Source: Roseibacillus persicicus (lineage in GTDB: Bacteria > Verrucomicrobiota > Verrucomicrobiia > Verrucomicrobiales > Akkermansiaceae). Taken from it: a stretch of DNA of 64,000 nt. The DNA lies in contig NZ_BMXI01000005.1 in NCBI RefSeq assembly GCF_014651675.1, forward strand, positions 124,001 through 188,000, in the 5' to 3' direction. Numbering within the stretch: position 1 is the first letter of the stretch; every line of letters begins with the position of its first letter. Shown here piece by piece: positions 42,863 through 52,079 of this stretch. The translations under genes and the position numbers were made by a program. The notes below the pieces were generated by a model, which ran no database searches, was not told the origin of the DNA, and saw only the letters and a program-made list of their open reading frames with translations.

Positions 42863-43771
42863 TTGGGACATTTCCCCTTGGTGGAGAAAAGCCGGATACC
42901 CTGGTGGCAGTGGCCAAACCTGTTGAGCTTGGACGCTCCATTGGTGGCGGTGGCCTGGCTTTGGATGTTCTCGCGTCTCTACTACGTTAAGTATCAGGAT
43001 CCTTTTGTCTACTGGCTCCTGGCGGGAGCCGTGTGGCTCATCTATGTGGTGGATCGCCTGCGGGATGCCGCCAATGAGGATCCCGAATTGCGGGAACGTC
43101 ACGAGTTCCATTGGCGTCACCGGAAGATCTTCAAGGTCTTGGTGGCGGCGGTCGCGGTGGCGTGTCTGGTCGGATTTGTCCTGGGGGTTCCGGTGGCCTT
43201 GGTGTGGGATTGGCCCAGGGGCTTTCCTTTTAGTCTGGCGGCGCTGGCTCATGCTCTTTTGACCCACGGCTTCATCGTGGTCTTTTTGACCGCCTGTTAC
43301 TTCGTTGTTAGCCAACGAAGTGGCAACGGCATGGATTCGGTGCTCTTCAAGAATGCTTTGGCGGCCCTGACTTTTGCCTTTGGAACGGCAATCGGGGCCC
43401 ACTTCTATACCTCGGAAGGGGTGTTCGCCATGATGGGATCCTTCGAGGCTCTGGGCTTTGCTTTTCTTTGTTTGATGAATCTCAATGCCATTGACCTTTG
43501 GGAAAGGGAGGAGATCGCGGGCGAAGATCTCGAGGTGCGAGACTTCCTGCTGACTTTGCCACTGCTGATCATTGGCTTCATCTCGCTACTGGCAGCCACT
43601 TTCTGGCACGACTACCACAAGCCCTTTTACTACTCCATGTTGTTGGCCTCTGCAGGCCTATTGAGCCTGGACCATTTTCGAGCCCGTCTCTCGGCTCGCT
43701 TGCTGCGGGTTTTGGCGGATGTGGCGCTATTGTTACCTTTGCCCATCTTTTGGTTCTGGTTCGAAAATTGA
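42863..43771 (+). CDS. Polytopic membrane protein, possibly UbiA-like
   Basis: About 300 residues with seven to nine hydrophobic helices. WLIYVVDRLRDAANEDPELR has a DxxxD pattern and NLNAIDLWEREEIAGEDLEV a second acidic loop, reminiscent of the two Asp-rich loops of UbiA prenyltransferases, but the match is weak. The start is uncertain: the frame begins at a TTG, with a GTG at 42881, while an ATG at 42825 is in another frame and stops after 33 codons. It precedes an ABC exporter operon by about 30 bp. Confidence 0.6.
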   Translation: MGHFPLVEKSRIPWWQWPNLLSLDAPLVAVAWLWMFSRLYYVKYQDPFVYWLLAGAVWLIYVVDRLRDAANEDPELRERHEFHWRHRKIFKVLVAAVAVACLVGFVLGVPVALVWDWPRGFPFSLAALAHALLTHGFIVVFLTACYFVVSQRSGNGMDSVLFKNALAALTFAFGTAIGAHFYTSEGVFAMMGSFEALGFAFLCLMNLNAIDLWEREEIAGEDLEVRDFLLTLPLLIIGFISLLAATFWHDYHKPFYYSMLLASAGLLSLDHFRARLSARLLRVLADVALLLPLPIFWFWFEN

Positions 43772-43803
43772 CGGCGAAGGCATCTTCTCTCATACATTGG
43801 GAC

Positions 43804-44763
43804 ATGAGTGAATGGGTGCTGGATTTGAAGGGAGTGCGCAAAGTCTATCGCGGAGGGGTGGAGGCTCTGCGAGGGGTTGATCTTCAGGTACCGAGGGGGA
43901 CGATTTTCGGGCTGCTGGGACCCAATGGGGCTGGAAAAAGCACTCTGGTCAAGATTCTCACCACCATCATTCGGCCCACCGCCTGTGAGGGGACCTTTCT
44001 CGGGGAGGCAGTTGGGCACAAGCCAACCCTGAAGCGGGTGGGTTATCTCCCGGAGCATGCCCGCTTTCCAGAATATCTAACAGCTCGTGAGGTCGTGCAT
44101 ATGGCGGCCGGATTGAGCGGAATGCAACCGGCTGTCACTCGCGGGAGAGCCAACACTCTGCTCGAGCGGGTGGGACTGGGTGATTGGCAGAATAAAAAGG
44201 TCGGTGGCTTTTCGAAGGGAATGAAGCAGCGGGTTGGCATCGCGCAGGCCCTCATCAATGATCCGGAAGTGATCTTTCTCGATGAGCCTACGGATGGTGT
44301 CGATCCCGCCGGTCGACGCGACTTTCGCCTATTGCTGGAGGAGTTGCGAAAAGAAGGGAAGACGGTCTTCGTGAATAGCCATCTGCTGGGGGAGTTGGAA
44401 ATGGTTTGCGACCGGGTGGCGATCCTTTCCAAGGGCGAGATTAAGCTCGAAGGTGCGCTCAAGGATTTGACGGGGCGCCAGGTCGAGTATCGCATTTCCT
44501 GCGGAAAAATTGATTCCGTTTTCAAGCAATCCTTTGTCAATGATGGCACACGCTGGGAGGCCGGGGATCTGGTCGTAGCCACTGCCGCTGCTGAAGAAGT
44601 CATGCCTTTGCTCGACCAGCTGCGGGCAGGGGGCGTGGTCATCGAGGGGCTGGTCCGGAAGTCGGCGAGCTTGGAAGATGTCTTCATGGAGGCCGTCGGA
44701 ACCGATACCCCGGGAGCCGCACCCAAGGCGGCAAGAAGCCCACAACCACCTGCTTTGAAATGA
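43804..44763 (+). CDS. ABC-2 type exporter, ATP-binding protein
   Basis: A 319-residue ATPase with Walker A GLLGPNGAGKSTLVKILTT, signature GGFSKGMKQRVGIAQALIND and Walker B VIFLDEPTDGVDPAGR. The C-terminal part (about 215-300) is the extra domain of ABC-2 exporter ATPases. The tail is Ala/Pro-rich. Start MSEWVLDLKG is chosen; the open frame 100 codons upstream runs through the previous gene in another frame. The stop overlaps the permease start (ATGA), so the two form one transporter. The substrate is unknown. Confidence 0.93.
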   Translation: MSEWVLDLKGVRKVYRGGVEALRGVDLQVPRGTIFGLLGPNGAGKSTLVKILTTIIRPTACEGTFLGEAVGHKPTLKRVGYLPEHARFPEYLTAREVVHMAAGLSGMQPAVTRGRANTLLERVGLGDWQNKKVGGFSKGMKQRVGIAQALINDPEVIFLDEPTDGVDPAGRRDFRLLLEELRKEGKTVFVNSHLLGELEMVCDRVAILSKGEIKLEGALKDLTGRQVEYRISCGKIDSVFKQSFVNDGTRWEAGDLVVATAAAEEVMPLLDQLRAGGVVIEGLVRKSASLEDVFMEAVGTDTPGAAPKAARSPQPPALK

Positions 44764-45770
44764 GAGAAACGCTTACTATTCTAGGAGACTCCTTGAAGCT
44801 CCTCCGCGCCCGCAAACTGTTCTGGATTGTCGTCGGGATCTCGCTGGTGGTGGGACTGCTTTACGCGTCGATTGGCTTCAATGAGGAGGGAGCAACCTTC
44901 CTTTGGTTTCAAGTCGCGCGAAATGAGCTTTTGGTAGAGGGAACGGAGCTGTCCAAGATGTTCTATATCCTGCTCTTCACCAACTTCATCATCCCGCATT
45001 GGTTGGGTTTTCTGGCGGTATTGCTTTCGATTCTAACAAGCTGCTCGGTCTTTCCCGAGCTGATGAAGGAGGGTTCGATCGAGACGGTGTTGTCCAAGCC
45101 GGTTTCCCGTTGGAAAATTTTCTTCGTCAAGTATCTGGGGATGCTGGGATTCATGGCTGCACCGCTGACTTTGTTTTGTCTCATTGTATTCCTAGCTCTG
45201 GGCTTGCGGGCGGAGGTTTGGAAGTGGGAGGTCTTTCTGGCGGTTCCTTTGCTCACGTTTGTCTACAGCATCCTCTATTCCTTTGCGGTTTTTGTCGGGG
45301 TCTGGACTCGTTCCACCCTCTTTGCCCTGCTTGCTACCATGATGCTCTGGGGCGTGTGTTTCCTGGTTCACCTCACCGAGCTTGGTTTCTACTCGCGGAT
45401 TCGGAATGCCAATGCGGGTCTGGTTCAAGAGGGCTTGGAGCTCGTCGACACGGGGGAAAAGCAAGAAGTTCCCGAAGATCATCTCCGCTATTACAACCTC
45501 ATTCGGAAGTCAACCTGGGTGCTGCCAAAGCCCCGCAAGACGACTTTACTGACCAAACGTTTCTTGATTTTCGATGATGAATTGGGCGAGTTCGCCGGGG
45601 TCTCGTTGATCGGTATTGGAGCCCAAGTGCCGGAGGAGGGGATTATGAGAGAAGCTCAGATTGAGGCCGAGAAGCGGATGTCTGTAGTTGAGATTCTCCT
45701 GCCCTCGGCCCTTTTTCAAGTCGTTATGCTGGGGATGGGAGGCTGGATCTTCGCCCGGCGCGATTTCTAG
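44760..45770 (+). CDS. ABC-2 type exporter, permease
   Basis: A 336-residue inner-membrane protein with six helices (about 20-38, 75-97, 122-147, 155-175, 185-205 and 310-330) and a large extracytoplasmic loop (about 210-305). The stretch EGSIETVLSKPVSRWKIFFV is typical of the coupling region of ABC-2 permeases. It is translationally coupled to the ATPase. Confidence 0.9.
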   Translation: MRETLTILGDSLKLLRARKLFWIVVGISLVVGLLYASIGFNEEGATFLWFQVARNELLVEGTELSKMFYILLFTNFIIPHWLGFLAVLLSILTSCSVFPELMKEGSIETVLSKPVSRWKIFFVKYLGMLGFMAAPLTLFCLIVFLALGLRAEVWKWEVFLAVPLLTFVYSILYSFAVFVGVWTRSTLFALLATMMLWGVCFLVHLTELGFYSRIRNANAGLVQEGLELVDTGEKQEVPEDHLRYYNLIRKSTWVLPKPRKTTLLTKRFLIFDDELGEFAGVSLIGIGAQVPEEGIMREAQIEAEKRMSVVEILLPSALFQVVMLGMGGWIFARRDF

Positions 45771-45940
45771 AGAACCCGCTTTCATCCATCCTTCAGCTGA
45801 CGAGGATCTTGTTGCGGGGGAGGAATCGCTTGATCCTTGGTCTTTGAGCAAGTGGTGAGTCAAAGAGGAAAGTGCTTTCGACGAAGAGGAAGCGCGCCAT
45901 TGCCACTTGAGCTTTCCGAAAGGGCGAGAATGCTGCCCAC

Positions 45941-45967
45941 AAAAAAGGCTCCCGAAGGAGCCTTTTG
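45941..45967 (-). terminator. Intrinsic terminator of the toroid protein gene
   Basis: On the minus strand GGCTCC-TTCG-GGAGCC forms a stem with a TTCG tetraloop followed by TTTTTT. It starts about 27 bp after the stop of the minus-strand gene. Confidence 0.82.
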
Positions 45968-45993
45968 AAAAATGAGTTAATCGCAGCGATGGA

Positions 45994-47460
45994 TTACTTG
46001 CCTCCGGTTCCAGGAAGGAAGCGGTAGTAAACTTCCAGCATGAGAGTCGCGAGGGAAACGGTATAGACGGGGTCGCCGTGGCTACCTTGACCGCCGGGGT
46101 TTGGCCAGCTGCCATCGTCTCTCTGGTTCTTGATGAGTTCATCACGGAAGAGCTTGTTGTATCTCTTCCACTGCTCGCCACCGTGGTTAATCATGGCCTG
46201 ACTGCTGTAGTAGTGCTCGTAGAGATTGGCTTCGCGGTTGGCGAAATTGAACTTGGAGTTCTCGTCGATATATTTAATGCCAGCGCGTGCCTTGGAGTTG
46301 GACGCTCCCTTGTGCTGCTGGAAGCAGAGAGCTCCGGCACCGGTCAGGGTGAAGTGACCGGAGGTTCCGACAGGCTTCTTATTGAAACCGTAGCCGAAGC
46401 CACCGTTCTTGGCTTGAGTGTTTTCCAAGAAGTCGAGTCCATCTGAAACGGTTCCCTTGATTTTTGAGAATTTGGTTCCGGTAGCGGAAGCAGCTTTGAG
46501 AGCCTGCAAGTGCCATGCAACGATGGAGGAATCGCCAGGGCGGCCAGCGGTGTTATAAGCATAGTCCCAACCACCGGCGCTGGTTTGGTTATCAATAATC
46601 CACTCGGTGCCGGCCTTCACGGCTTCACCAAGCTGAGGAACGACGTGTTCGATCTTGAGCTGCTTACAGAAAGTGTAGGACTCGGAAAGGGCATACATGG
46701 CGATGGCGTGCTCGTAGCACCAGTGCTTGTCCTGAAGGTCGGAAGCGGACTTGCCATTCTGCTTCATGTTGTTGTTCACGAGGAAAACCATGGCATTGGT
46801 CACATTCTCGCCGAACTCTTCCGAAAGAGGGGTTTCACAGTGACCGAGGTAGGCCAGCAGGGCCAGACCAGTCATCGCCACTGGCTTCTCGCTGCCCCAG
46901 CTGCCGTTGGGCTTCTGCTTGGTTTTCAGCCAGCGGAGAGCCTTCATGACTGCTTCTTCGCATTGCTCGTTTCCGCCATTTTCGGCCAAACGTTGGAGAC
47001 GATCTGCCTTGGAACAGCGCTTGCGCATGTCGGCGGGGATATTGCCGAAGCCACCGCCGCCGCCGTCGCCACCCGTTCCCCAACCGGCACCAAAATCGTC
47101 GCCGTCGCCGAAGTCGCTGGAGGGGAGAGGGACATCCACATCAGGAACTGGAATGGCAGTGGGGCTGGTGGTATTCGCCGCGATGACTTTGGCCATTGCG
47201 GAAGAGGGCGCGGAAGGTTTGCGCTGGATGGAAGGATTGATTTCCTTTTTCTCCAATGTGTCGTCGTTATTGGAAGAGCCCTTGTAGGTGACGATATCAG
47301 GCTGATCGACCACGATGGAGGCCATTGCCCAGATGCCGAGAATGATTCCAATCAGCACGATCGTGAGAATGGAAATTAGCAAGCTTGTGAGGGTCGAGTT
47401 GCGCTTTTGCGCACGCAGGCGCTCTGCTGCTTCGGGAGTAAGTTGGGCGTGAAGACTCAT
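45994..47460 (-). CDS. Membrane-anchored alpha/alpha-toroid (squalene cyclase/prenyltransferase-like) protein
   Basis: A 488-residue protein with a cytosolic head, one helix (about 25-48, TSLLISILTIVLIGIILGIW), a Ser/Pro/Gly-rich linker including GDGDDFGAGWGTGGDGGGGG, and a C-terminal toroid with repeats of the squalene-cyclase type: WLKTKQKPNGSWGSEKPVAM, WIIDNQTSAGGWDYAYNT, FLENTQAKNGGFGYGFNK and LIKNQRDDGSWPNPGGQG. The DxDD motif of true class II cyclases is absent, so catalysis is doubtful. Such anchored toroids are abundant in Planctomycetota and Verrucomicrobiota with unknown role. Confidence 0.82.
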   Translation of the reverse strand: MSLHAQLTPEAAERLRAQKRNSTLTSLLISILTIVLIGIILGIWAMASIVVDQPDIVTYKGSSNNDDTLEKKEINPSIQRKPSAPSSAMAKVIAANTTSPTAIPVPDVDVPLPSSDFGDGDDFGAGWGTGGDGGGGGFGNIPADMRKRCSKADRLQRLAENGGNEQCEEAVMKALRWLKTKQKPNGSWGSEKPVAMTGLALLAYLGHCETPLSEEFGENVTNAMVFLVNNNMKQNGKSASDLQDKHWCYEHAIAMYALSESYTFCKQLKIEHVVPQLGEAVKAGTEWIIDNQTSAGGWDYAYNTAGRPGDSSIVAWHLQALKAASATGTKFSKIKGTVSDGLDFLENTQAKNGGFGYGFNKKPVGTSGHFTLTGAGALCFQQHKGASNSKARAGIKYIDENSKFNFANREANLYEHYYSSQAMINHGGEQWKRYNKLFRDELIKNQRDDGSWPNPGGQGSHGDPVYTVSLATLMLEVYYRFLPGTGGK

Positions 47461-47571
47461 AATTGGCTTTCCTTAAAGAAAGAACTTCAAGGTCCATCTG
47501 ACAAGCAGCAAGTAGACCCTTAGGTTCATTGAATAAACGTATGTGAAGCCTCCTTCTTGGAAGAAAATCGG

Positions 47572-48549
47572 CTAATTTTTTACATTAGGCATCTGAATCG
47601 CCGTCTCGCCTTGGTCGATGCGGCTGAGAATGTCGATGAAGGCGTCTTCCAGATTTCGCTCTTCGCGATGGAACTCAATGATTTGCAGCCCGTCCTTGAC
47701 CATGCGGCGCAGCATTTCGGCTGCTTTTTCGGGGTCGGCGGAACTGATGCGGATGCGGCCGCCCCGTTTGCGGGACTCGATGAATTCCACGTCGGGATTG
47801 AGCACCGCCCAGTCCGCAACCGCTTCGGGCCGGTTGACGACCTGGATATCGTAGTAGACTCCACCCGTGGCGTCGGAGCCCATCTTGAGGGAATCGGCGT
47901 CGCCGTGGTGAACAATGCGACCGCCATTGACGAAGAGCAGGGAGTCGCACATTTCGCCGAGCTCGGAGAGAATGTGGGAGGAGATGAAAATGGTTTTGCC
48001 CTCTTCGGCGAGAATGCGAATGAGATGCTTGAGCTCCACCCGGGCCTTGGGATCCAGTCCTGCGGCGGGCTCGTCCATGATGAGGATCTGGGGATCGTGC
48101 AGCAGGGCGCGCCCGAGTCCGAGCCGCTGGGTTTGTCCTTTGGAAAGCTTGTTGGAAAGGCGGTCGGCAAGGGGACCGAGGTCGGTGAACTCCATGACCT
48201 CCTGAATGCGGTTGCGGCGTTCCTCGTTTTTGAAACCCAGGGCGCGCGCATAGAAGTCGAGATACTCCAGCACCGTCATGTTGTCGTAATTGCCGAAGTG
48301 ATCCGGCATCCAACCGATGAGGGAGCGCACCTTGTCAGGGTGGTGGACGACGTTGATTCCGCAGACCTCGGCGGTGCCCATGGTGGGGTAGTCGAGGGTG
48401 GCGAGAATGCGCATGGTGGTGGTTTTGCCCGCACCATTGGCGCCGACGAATCCGCAAACCGAACCATGGGGAACTTCGAAAGAGATGCCATCGACCGCCT
48501 TCAGCTGGCCGAAGTATCGATAGAGGTTTTGGACAAGAATCGCCGACAC
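47572..48549 (-). CDS. ABC transporter ATP-binding protein (gliding/GldA-like type)
   Basis: A 325-residue ATPase with Walker A GFVGANGAGKTTTMRILATL, signature LSKGQTQRLGLGRALLHD and Walker B ILIMDEPAAGLDPKAR. RSLIGWMPDHFGNYDNMTVL is the Q-loop region. The sequence resembles GldA-type ATPases, which normally sit next to an ABC-2 permease and a GldG-like protein; neither is in the window (downstream is the toroid gene, upstream the divergent MOSC gene). Confidence 0.9.
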   Translation of the reverse strand: MSAILVQNLYRYFGQLKAVDGISFEVPHGSVCGFVGANGAGKTTTMRILATLDYPTMGTAEVCGINVVHHPDKVRSLIGWMPDHFGNYDNMTVLEYLDFYARALGFKNEERRNRIQEVMEFTDLGPLADRLSNKLSKGQTQRLGLGRALLHDPQILIMDEPAAGLDPKARVELKHLIRILAEEGKTIFISSHILSELGEMCDSLLFVNGGRIVHHGDADSLKMGSDATGGVYYDIQVVNRPEAVADWAVLNPDVEFIESRKRGGRIRISSADPEKAAEMLRRMVKDGLQIIEFHREERNLEDAFIDILSRIDQGETAIQMPNVKN

Positions 48550-48670
48550 TCGGGAATTTATCGACCAAGAGGGCGGCCTTGTCAGTTCTTAATCTTGCGA
48601 AGGGTGGGAGGAGGCGAAGTTTCCACGAATTAGAAGTTCATTTTTGCGAGAACTGGGTTTTCTTTACGGC

Positions 48671-49177
48671 ATGAAAAGCGACGGCCATCCTCTGGAAGTG
48701 AAGCACATCTTCGTGTCCCCCGGGCATGATTTTCGCGGGCGCCATGGTTTGGGCCGCGAGGACAATGGAGTGGTCGATTGCGATGAGGTGGAGCTGGTGG
48801 CCGGCAGCGGAATCGTGGGAGACCGCTACTTCAACCACAAAGAGGATTTCAAAGGGCAGATCACGTTTTTCGAAGAGTCGATTTGGTTGGCGGTGAAAGA
48901 AAAGTTCGCCCTCCCCGAGCTGCCTGCGAGTGAGTTTCGACGCAATGTCATCGTGAGCGGGGTCGACCTCAATTCGCTGATTGGGCAGCAATTCGCGATT
49001 GGTGATTTGGAATTCTCCGGCAGTGAAGAAGCCAGCCCCTGCTATTGGATGGACGAGGCTTGTGCGCCCGGGGTGGAGGAGTTTTTGCGCGGGCGAGGCG
49101 GATTGCGGTGTCGAATTTTGGGTGGAGGGACCTTGGCGAAAGGAACTTTCGATTTGCGGGTGTTGGGTGCGGTCTAG
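48671..49177 (+). CDS. MOSC domain protein
   Basis: A 168-residue protein consisting of one MOSC domain, starting MKSDGHPLEVKHIFVSPGHD. ELVAGSGIVGDRYFNHKEDF and ASEFRRNVIVSGVDLNSLIG are the usual MOSC stretches, and SPCYWMDEACAPGVEEFLRG holds the conserved cysteine that binds sulfur or the molybdenum cofactor. Free-standing MOSC proteins may carry sulfur for metallo-sulfur clusters or reduce N-hydroxylated compounds. Divergent from the ABC ATPase gene by about 120 bp. Confidence 0.88.
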   Translation: MKSDGHPLEVKHIFVSPGHDFRGRHGLGREDNGVVDCDEVELVAGSGIVGDRYFNHKEDFKGQITFFEESIWLAVKEKFALPELPASEFRRNVIVSGVDLNSLIGQQFAIGDLEFSGSEEASPCYWMDEACAPGVEEFLRGRGGLRCRILGGGTLAKGTFDLRVLGAV

Positions 49178-49238
49178 CTCGCCATTCTTTCTCAGTTTAC
49201 TGGATCTCCCTTGGAGCGTGGTCTAAGAAGGCGGCGAG

Positions 49239-49583
49239 ATGATTTCTGGAGATGAACCACAATCAGGCGGAATGAAGTACGGCCTCATCGGGGAGGACAA
49301 TTCGTCCGACGAGGAAAAGCTCGCCAAGTTTAAGGGCGAGGTCGATTGGACTTATCTGAAGCCGCATTTCGAGCGCGATTGTCTCTTCTTCGTCGATCCC
49401 GAAGTCGACATGACGGTGGTGGGACAAGCGATGGCGAAAGATGATTCCGAAGCCGTCAAGGGCTGGTTGAAGACCGGTGACTTGGTGAAAATCGAAGGTC
49501 TGCATGCCTTTCAGTGGGAGGGGACGGACACCCAGTTCGAGGCGCTCGTCATCTCTCCCTTCGTCCTCTGCCGCCCGCTCTAG
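49239..49583 (+). CDS. DUF2288 family protein
   Basis: A 114-residue protein resembling DUF2288: KGEVDWTYLKPHFERDCLFF, VDPEVDMTVVGQAMAKDDSE and ALVISPFVLCRP. The fold and function are not known. An internal ATG twelve codons in (MKYGLIGEDN) is an alternative start; the first ATG has a better-placed AAGG motif. It is convergent with the flavoprotein gene. Confidence 0.72.
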   Translation: MISGDEPQSGGMKYGLIGEDNSSDEEKLAKFKGEVDWTYLKPHFERDCLFFVDPEVDMTVVGQAMAKDDSEAVKGWLKTGDLVKIEGLHAFQWEGTDTQFEALVISPFVLCRPL

Positions 49584-49750
49584 CGGTAGGGCGATTGAGA
49601 TGTGAGCTCGCGGAATGCTGGTGGAGTGGACGTCTCGTCCACTTGTGGCTCGACGGAATGGGTGGACGAGACCTCCACCCCACTCGCGAGAGAACGGTTC
49701 GGATTTTCCAGAGCTCTCGCGGTCTTTTAGTTAGAAGGAACCGACCGGAG
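49584..49750. repeat. Diverged repeat region between convergent genes (R6)
   Basis: AGCGGTAGGG on the left and GAACCGACCGGAGCG on the right recall the borders of AB, and TCTCGCGGTC recalls its inner stem. In the middle GGTGGAGTGGACGTCTCGTC pairs with GTGGACGAGACCTCCACC. The region separates two gene ends that face each other and may act as a two-way terminator. Confidence 0.6.
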
Positions 49751-49754
49751 CGAA

Positions 49755-51005
49755 TCAGGGACAGGGGTGTGCCTGCTCGCTTTCTGCGATGGCGCTGCCC
49801 GCGAGGTAGCCGGTGGTCCAGGCGGCTTGGAAGTTGAAGCCGCCGGTGATGCCGTCGATGTCGAGAACTTCGCCCGCAAAGTGGAGGCCCGGGTGCGCTT
49901 TGCTTTCCATCGTTTTCAGATTGAGGTCTTTCAAATGCACGCCGCCGCAGGTCACGAACTCGTCCTTGTTCGTGCTCTTGCCGGTGACTTGAAATTCAGC
50001 TGCGCAAAGTTGGTTGATTAGGTTTTGGGTCTGTTGCTTGGTTAGGTTGGCCCAGGTTTGTCCGTCCTCGATGCCTGCGGCTTCGCAAAGTCGTCCCCAA
50101 AAGCGAATGGTGATGCCTTCTATCAGCGAGCGTTTGCGAATGCTGCGGGTGCTGTTGGCTTTCCGTTCTTTCGCCAGAATAATTTCCACTTCGTCGCTGC
50201 GCAACGAGCCCGTCCAGTTGACGAGGAGCGTGAAGTGGTAGCGGCATTCCGCGAATTCTCTCGCGGCCCAGGCGGAAAGACGGAGGATTCCGGGGCCGCT
50301 CAATCCCCAATGGGTAATCAGGACGGGCCCCACCATCTTCTGGCCCATGGCGGAAACGGTGGCGCTGGGAACGGAAACTCCCTGCAAGTCGGCCAGACGG
50401 GCGTCGTCGATGTGAAAGGTGAAAAGGGAGGGGACTGGGGTCGAGAATTCGTGGCCCGCATCCCGCACCGTCTCGCGGGCTTCCGCTCCGCGCAATCCGC
50501 CGGTGGCGATGAGGACGTGGCGGGTGGTGAGAGATGCGCCATCATCTAACAGAATCTCGTAGCCCCCTTCGGCAAGGGCCTTGAGCCCTGTCACTTTGCA
50601 ACGGGTGCGCACCTCGATTCCGGATTGTCTGGCTGCATTGGTCAGGCAGTTGACGATGGTCTCGGAGGTATTGCTGCTCGGGAACATGCGTCCGTCGGTC
50701 TCGGTTTTCAAAGTGACGCCGTGGTCCTCGAACCAAGCAATGGTGTCGGCGGCGTGGAAGCGATGGAACGGCCCATGCAAGCTCCGGTGCCCGCGGGGAT
50801 AGCTTTTGACCAACTCGCGGGGGTCGAGGCAGTCGTGGGTGACATTGCACCGGCCTCCGCCCGAGATGCGGACTTTGGTGAGAACCTCCTTTGATTTTTC
50901 CAGAATCAAGACCCGCTCGACCCCTTGTTCCGCCGCCGCGATGGCTCCAAAAAATCCGGCGGCCCCACCGCCGATGACGATGAGTTGATGATGGTCTTTG
51001 GACAT
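49755..51005 (-). CDS. HI0933/BaiN-family flavoprotein (NAD(P)/FAD-dependent oxidoreductase)
   Basis: A 416-residue flavoprotein. The FAD-binding GxGxxG loop is VIGGGAAGFFGAIAAAEQG near the N-terminus. RISGGGRCNVTHDCLDPREL is diagnostic for the HI0933/YhiN family, and FVTCGGVHLKDLNLKTMESK with FAGEVLDIDGITGGFNFQAA is its C-terminal signature. The exact substrate is unknown. The start MSKDHHQLIV is chosen over one 27 codons upstream that would run into the divergent YjbR-like gene; the two starts are only about 23 bp apart. Confidence 0.9.
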   Translation of the reverse strand: MSKDHHQLIVIGGGAAGFFGAIAAAEQGVERVLILEKSKEVLTKVRISGGGRCNVTHDCLDPRELVKSYPRGHRSLHGPFHRFHAADTIAWFEDHGVTLKTETDGRMFPSSNTSETIVNCLTNAARQSGIEVRTRCKVTGLKALAEGGYEILLDDGASLTTRHVLIATGGLRGAEARETVRDAGHEFSTPVPSLFTFHIDDARLADLQGVSVPSATVSAMGQKMVGPVLITHWGLSGPGILRLSAWAAREFAECRYHFTLLVNWTGSLRSDEVEIILAKERKANSTRSIRKRSLIEGITIRFWGRLCEAAGIEDGQTWANLTKQQTQNLINQLCAAEFQVTGKSTNKDEFVTCGGVHLKDLNLKTMESKAHPGLHFAGEVLDIDGITGGFNFQAAWTTGYLAGSAIAESEQAHPCP

Positions 51006-51028
51006 GAATTTATCTAGGTTGGCAGGTG

Positions 51029-51391
51029 ATGGAGTTACAGGACGCGATTGAATATAGCCTTTCCCTGCCGGCGGCGGAAGAGACAACCCCGTTCGGGCCC
51101 GATGTGCTCGTTTACAAGGTCGCTGGCAAGATGTTTGCGACCGCAGGTTTGGAAGGAGAGGAAGGGCGCATGAACCTGAAGTGCGATCCCGAGCGCGCCC
51201 TCGAGTTGCGCGACGAGTGGGAAGCGATTTTGCCTGGCTACCACATGAACAAGAAGCACTGGAACACCCTCCGCTTCGACGGAACCCTGCCGGGCAAATT
51301 GGTGCGCGAGCTCATCGAGCATTCCTACGATCTAGTGGTGGCGGGGATGCCGAAAAAGCTCAGGGAGACTGTTCCGACGAGGGGTTGTTAG
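51029..51391 (+). CDS. MmcQ/YjbR family protein
   Basis: A 120-residue protein of the MmcQ/YjbR family: YSLSLPAAEETTPFGPDVLV, YKVAGKMFATAGLEGEEGRM and YHMNKKHWNTLRFDGTLP. The fold resembles a DNA-binding CyaY-like domain, but its role is unknown. The last 32 bases overlap the end of the convergent membrane protein gene. Confidence 0.88.
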   Translation: MELQDAIEYSLSLPAAEETTPFGPDVLVYKVAGKMFATAGLEGEEGRMNLKCDPERALELRDEWEAILPGYHMNKKHWNTLRFDGTLPGKLVRELIEHSYDLVVAGMPKKLRETVPTRGC

Positions 51392-51941
51392 AAGGCTGGC
51401 TGGTGGTGAAGGGGAGCACTCGATTCTGTCGTCGGTTGACGAGAATCAGGCAGAAAAAGGAGACAAAGATGAGGAGGAACGAGAGGATGACTCCCTCGGT
51501 GAGAGTCCAGAGCAGGATGGCGAAAAAGTCGTTGCTCTGGGCCAGGTCGTAGTAACTGGACTGGGAGACCAGTGAGTAAGCCGACTCCAGAAGAGCCTTG
51601 GCGAACAGGCCCGCGTAGTAGTCGGGATGCAACAGGAAGAGGATAGGGAGGCAAAGGGCGAGGAGCCCCAGAACGGTCACTGCGATGCGCAGCTTGAGCG
51701 CGATGGCGAGGGCCCGCGAAAAGAGGGAATTCCGGTTGTTGAGGGTGGGGACAAAGGTGGAAACAAGAGAGTATCCGAGAATGAAAATCAGAACTCCCGT
51801 TAGCATCGCCAGCACGGAGAAAACTGATTGGAAGAGCTCGAGAAAAACGCCCGCCATAAGGAAGCTGGGCAGGGCAGTGATGGAGCAGTGAAGGCTCCAG
51901 AACTGCAGATTCTTGCGAAGGTCTTGCGTCGGAATAGTCAT
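51360..51941 (-). CDS. Four-helix membrane protein of unknown function
   Basis: A 193-residue protein with helices near 25-45, 48-66, 85-108 and 140-168, then a polar Ser/Pro-rich tail. No family is recognised. It lies downstream of nuoF on the same strand with a gap of about 140 bp, which could place it in the nuo transcript. Its 3' end overlaps the YjbR-like gene on the other strand. Confidence 0.65.
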   Translation of the reverse strand: MTIPTQDLRKNLQFWSLHCSITALPSFLMAGVFLELFQSVFSVLAMLTGVLIFILGYSLVSTFVPTLNNRNSLFSRALAIALKLRIAVTVLGLLALCLPILFLLHPDYYAGLFAKALLESAYSLVSQSSYYDLAQSNDFFAILLWTLTEGVILSFLLIFVSFFCLILVNRRQNRVLPFTTSQPSNNPSSEQSP

Positions 51942-52079
51942 TGCTCGAAACCTTGGCCGGTCTTTGTGAATGGAGAGAGAAGCGGAAATGAAAAAATCGG
52001 GAAAGCTACGCAGAGCTCATCCCGATTGTTTTTAAATTCTGAAAGCCGTTCTTCAGTTTCGTGACCTTCACGCTTGTCT

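Noticed and set aside
42825-42926. ATG at 42825 as start of the polytopic membrane protein
   Set aside because: It is in a different frame and meets a stop after 33 codons; using it would require a frameshift for which there is no other sign.
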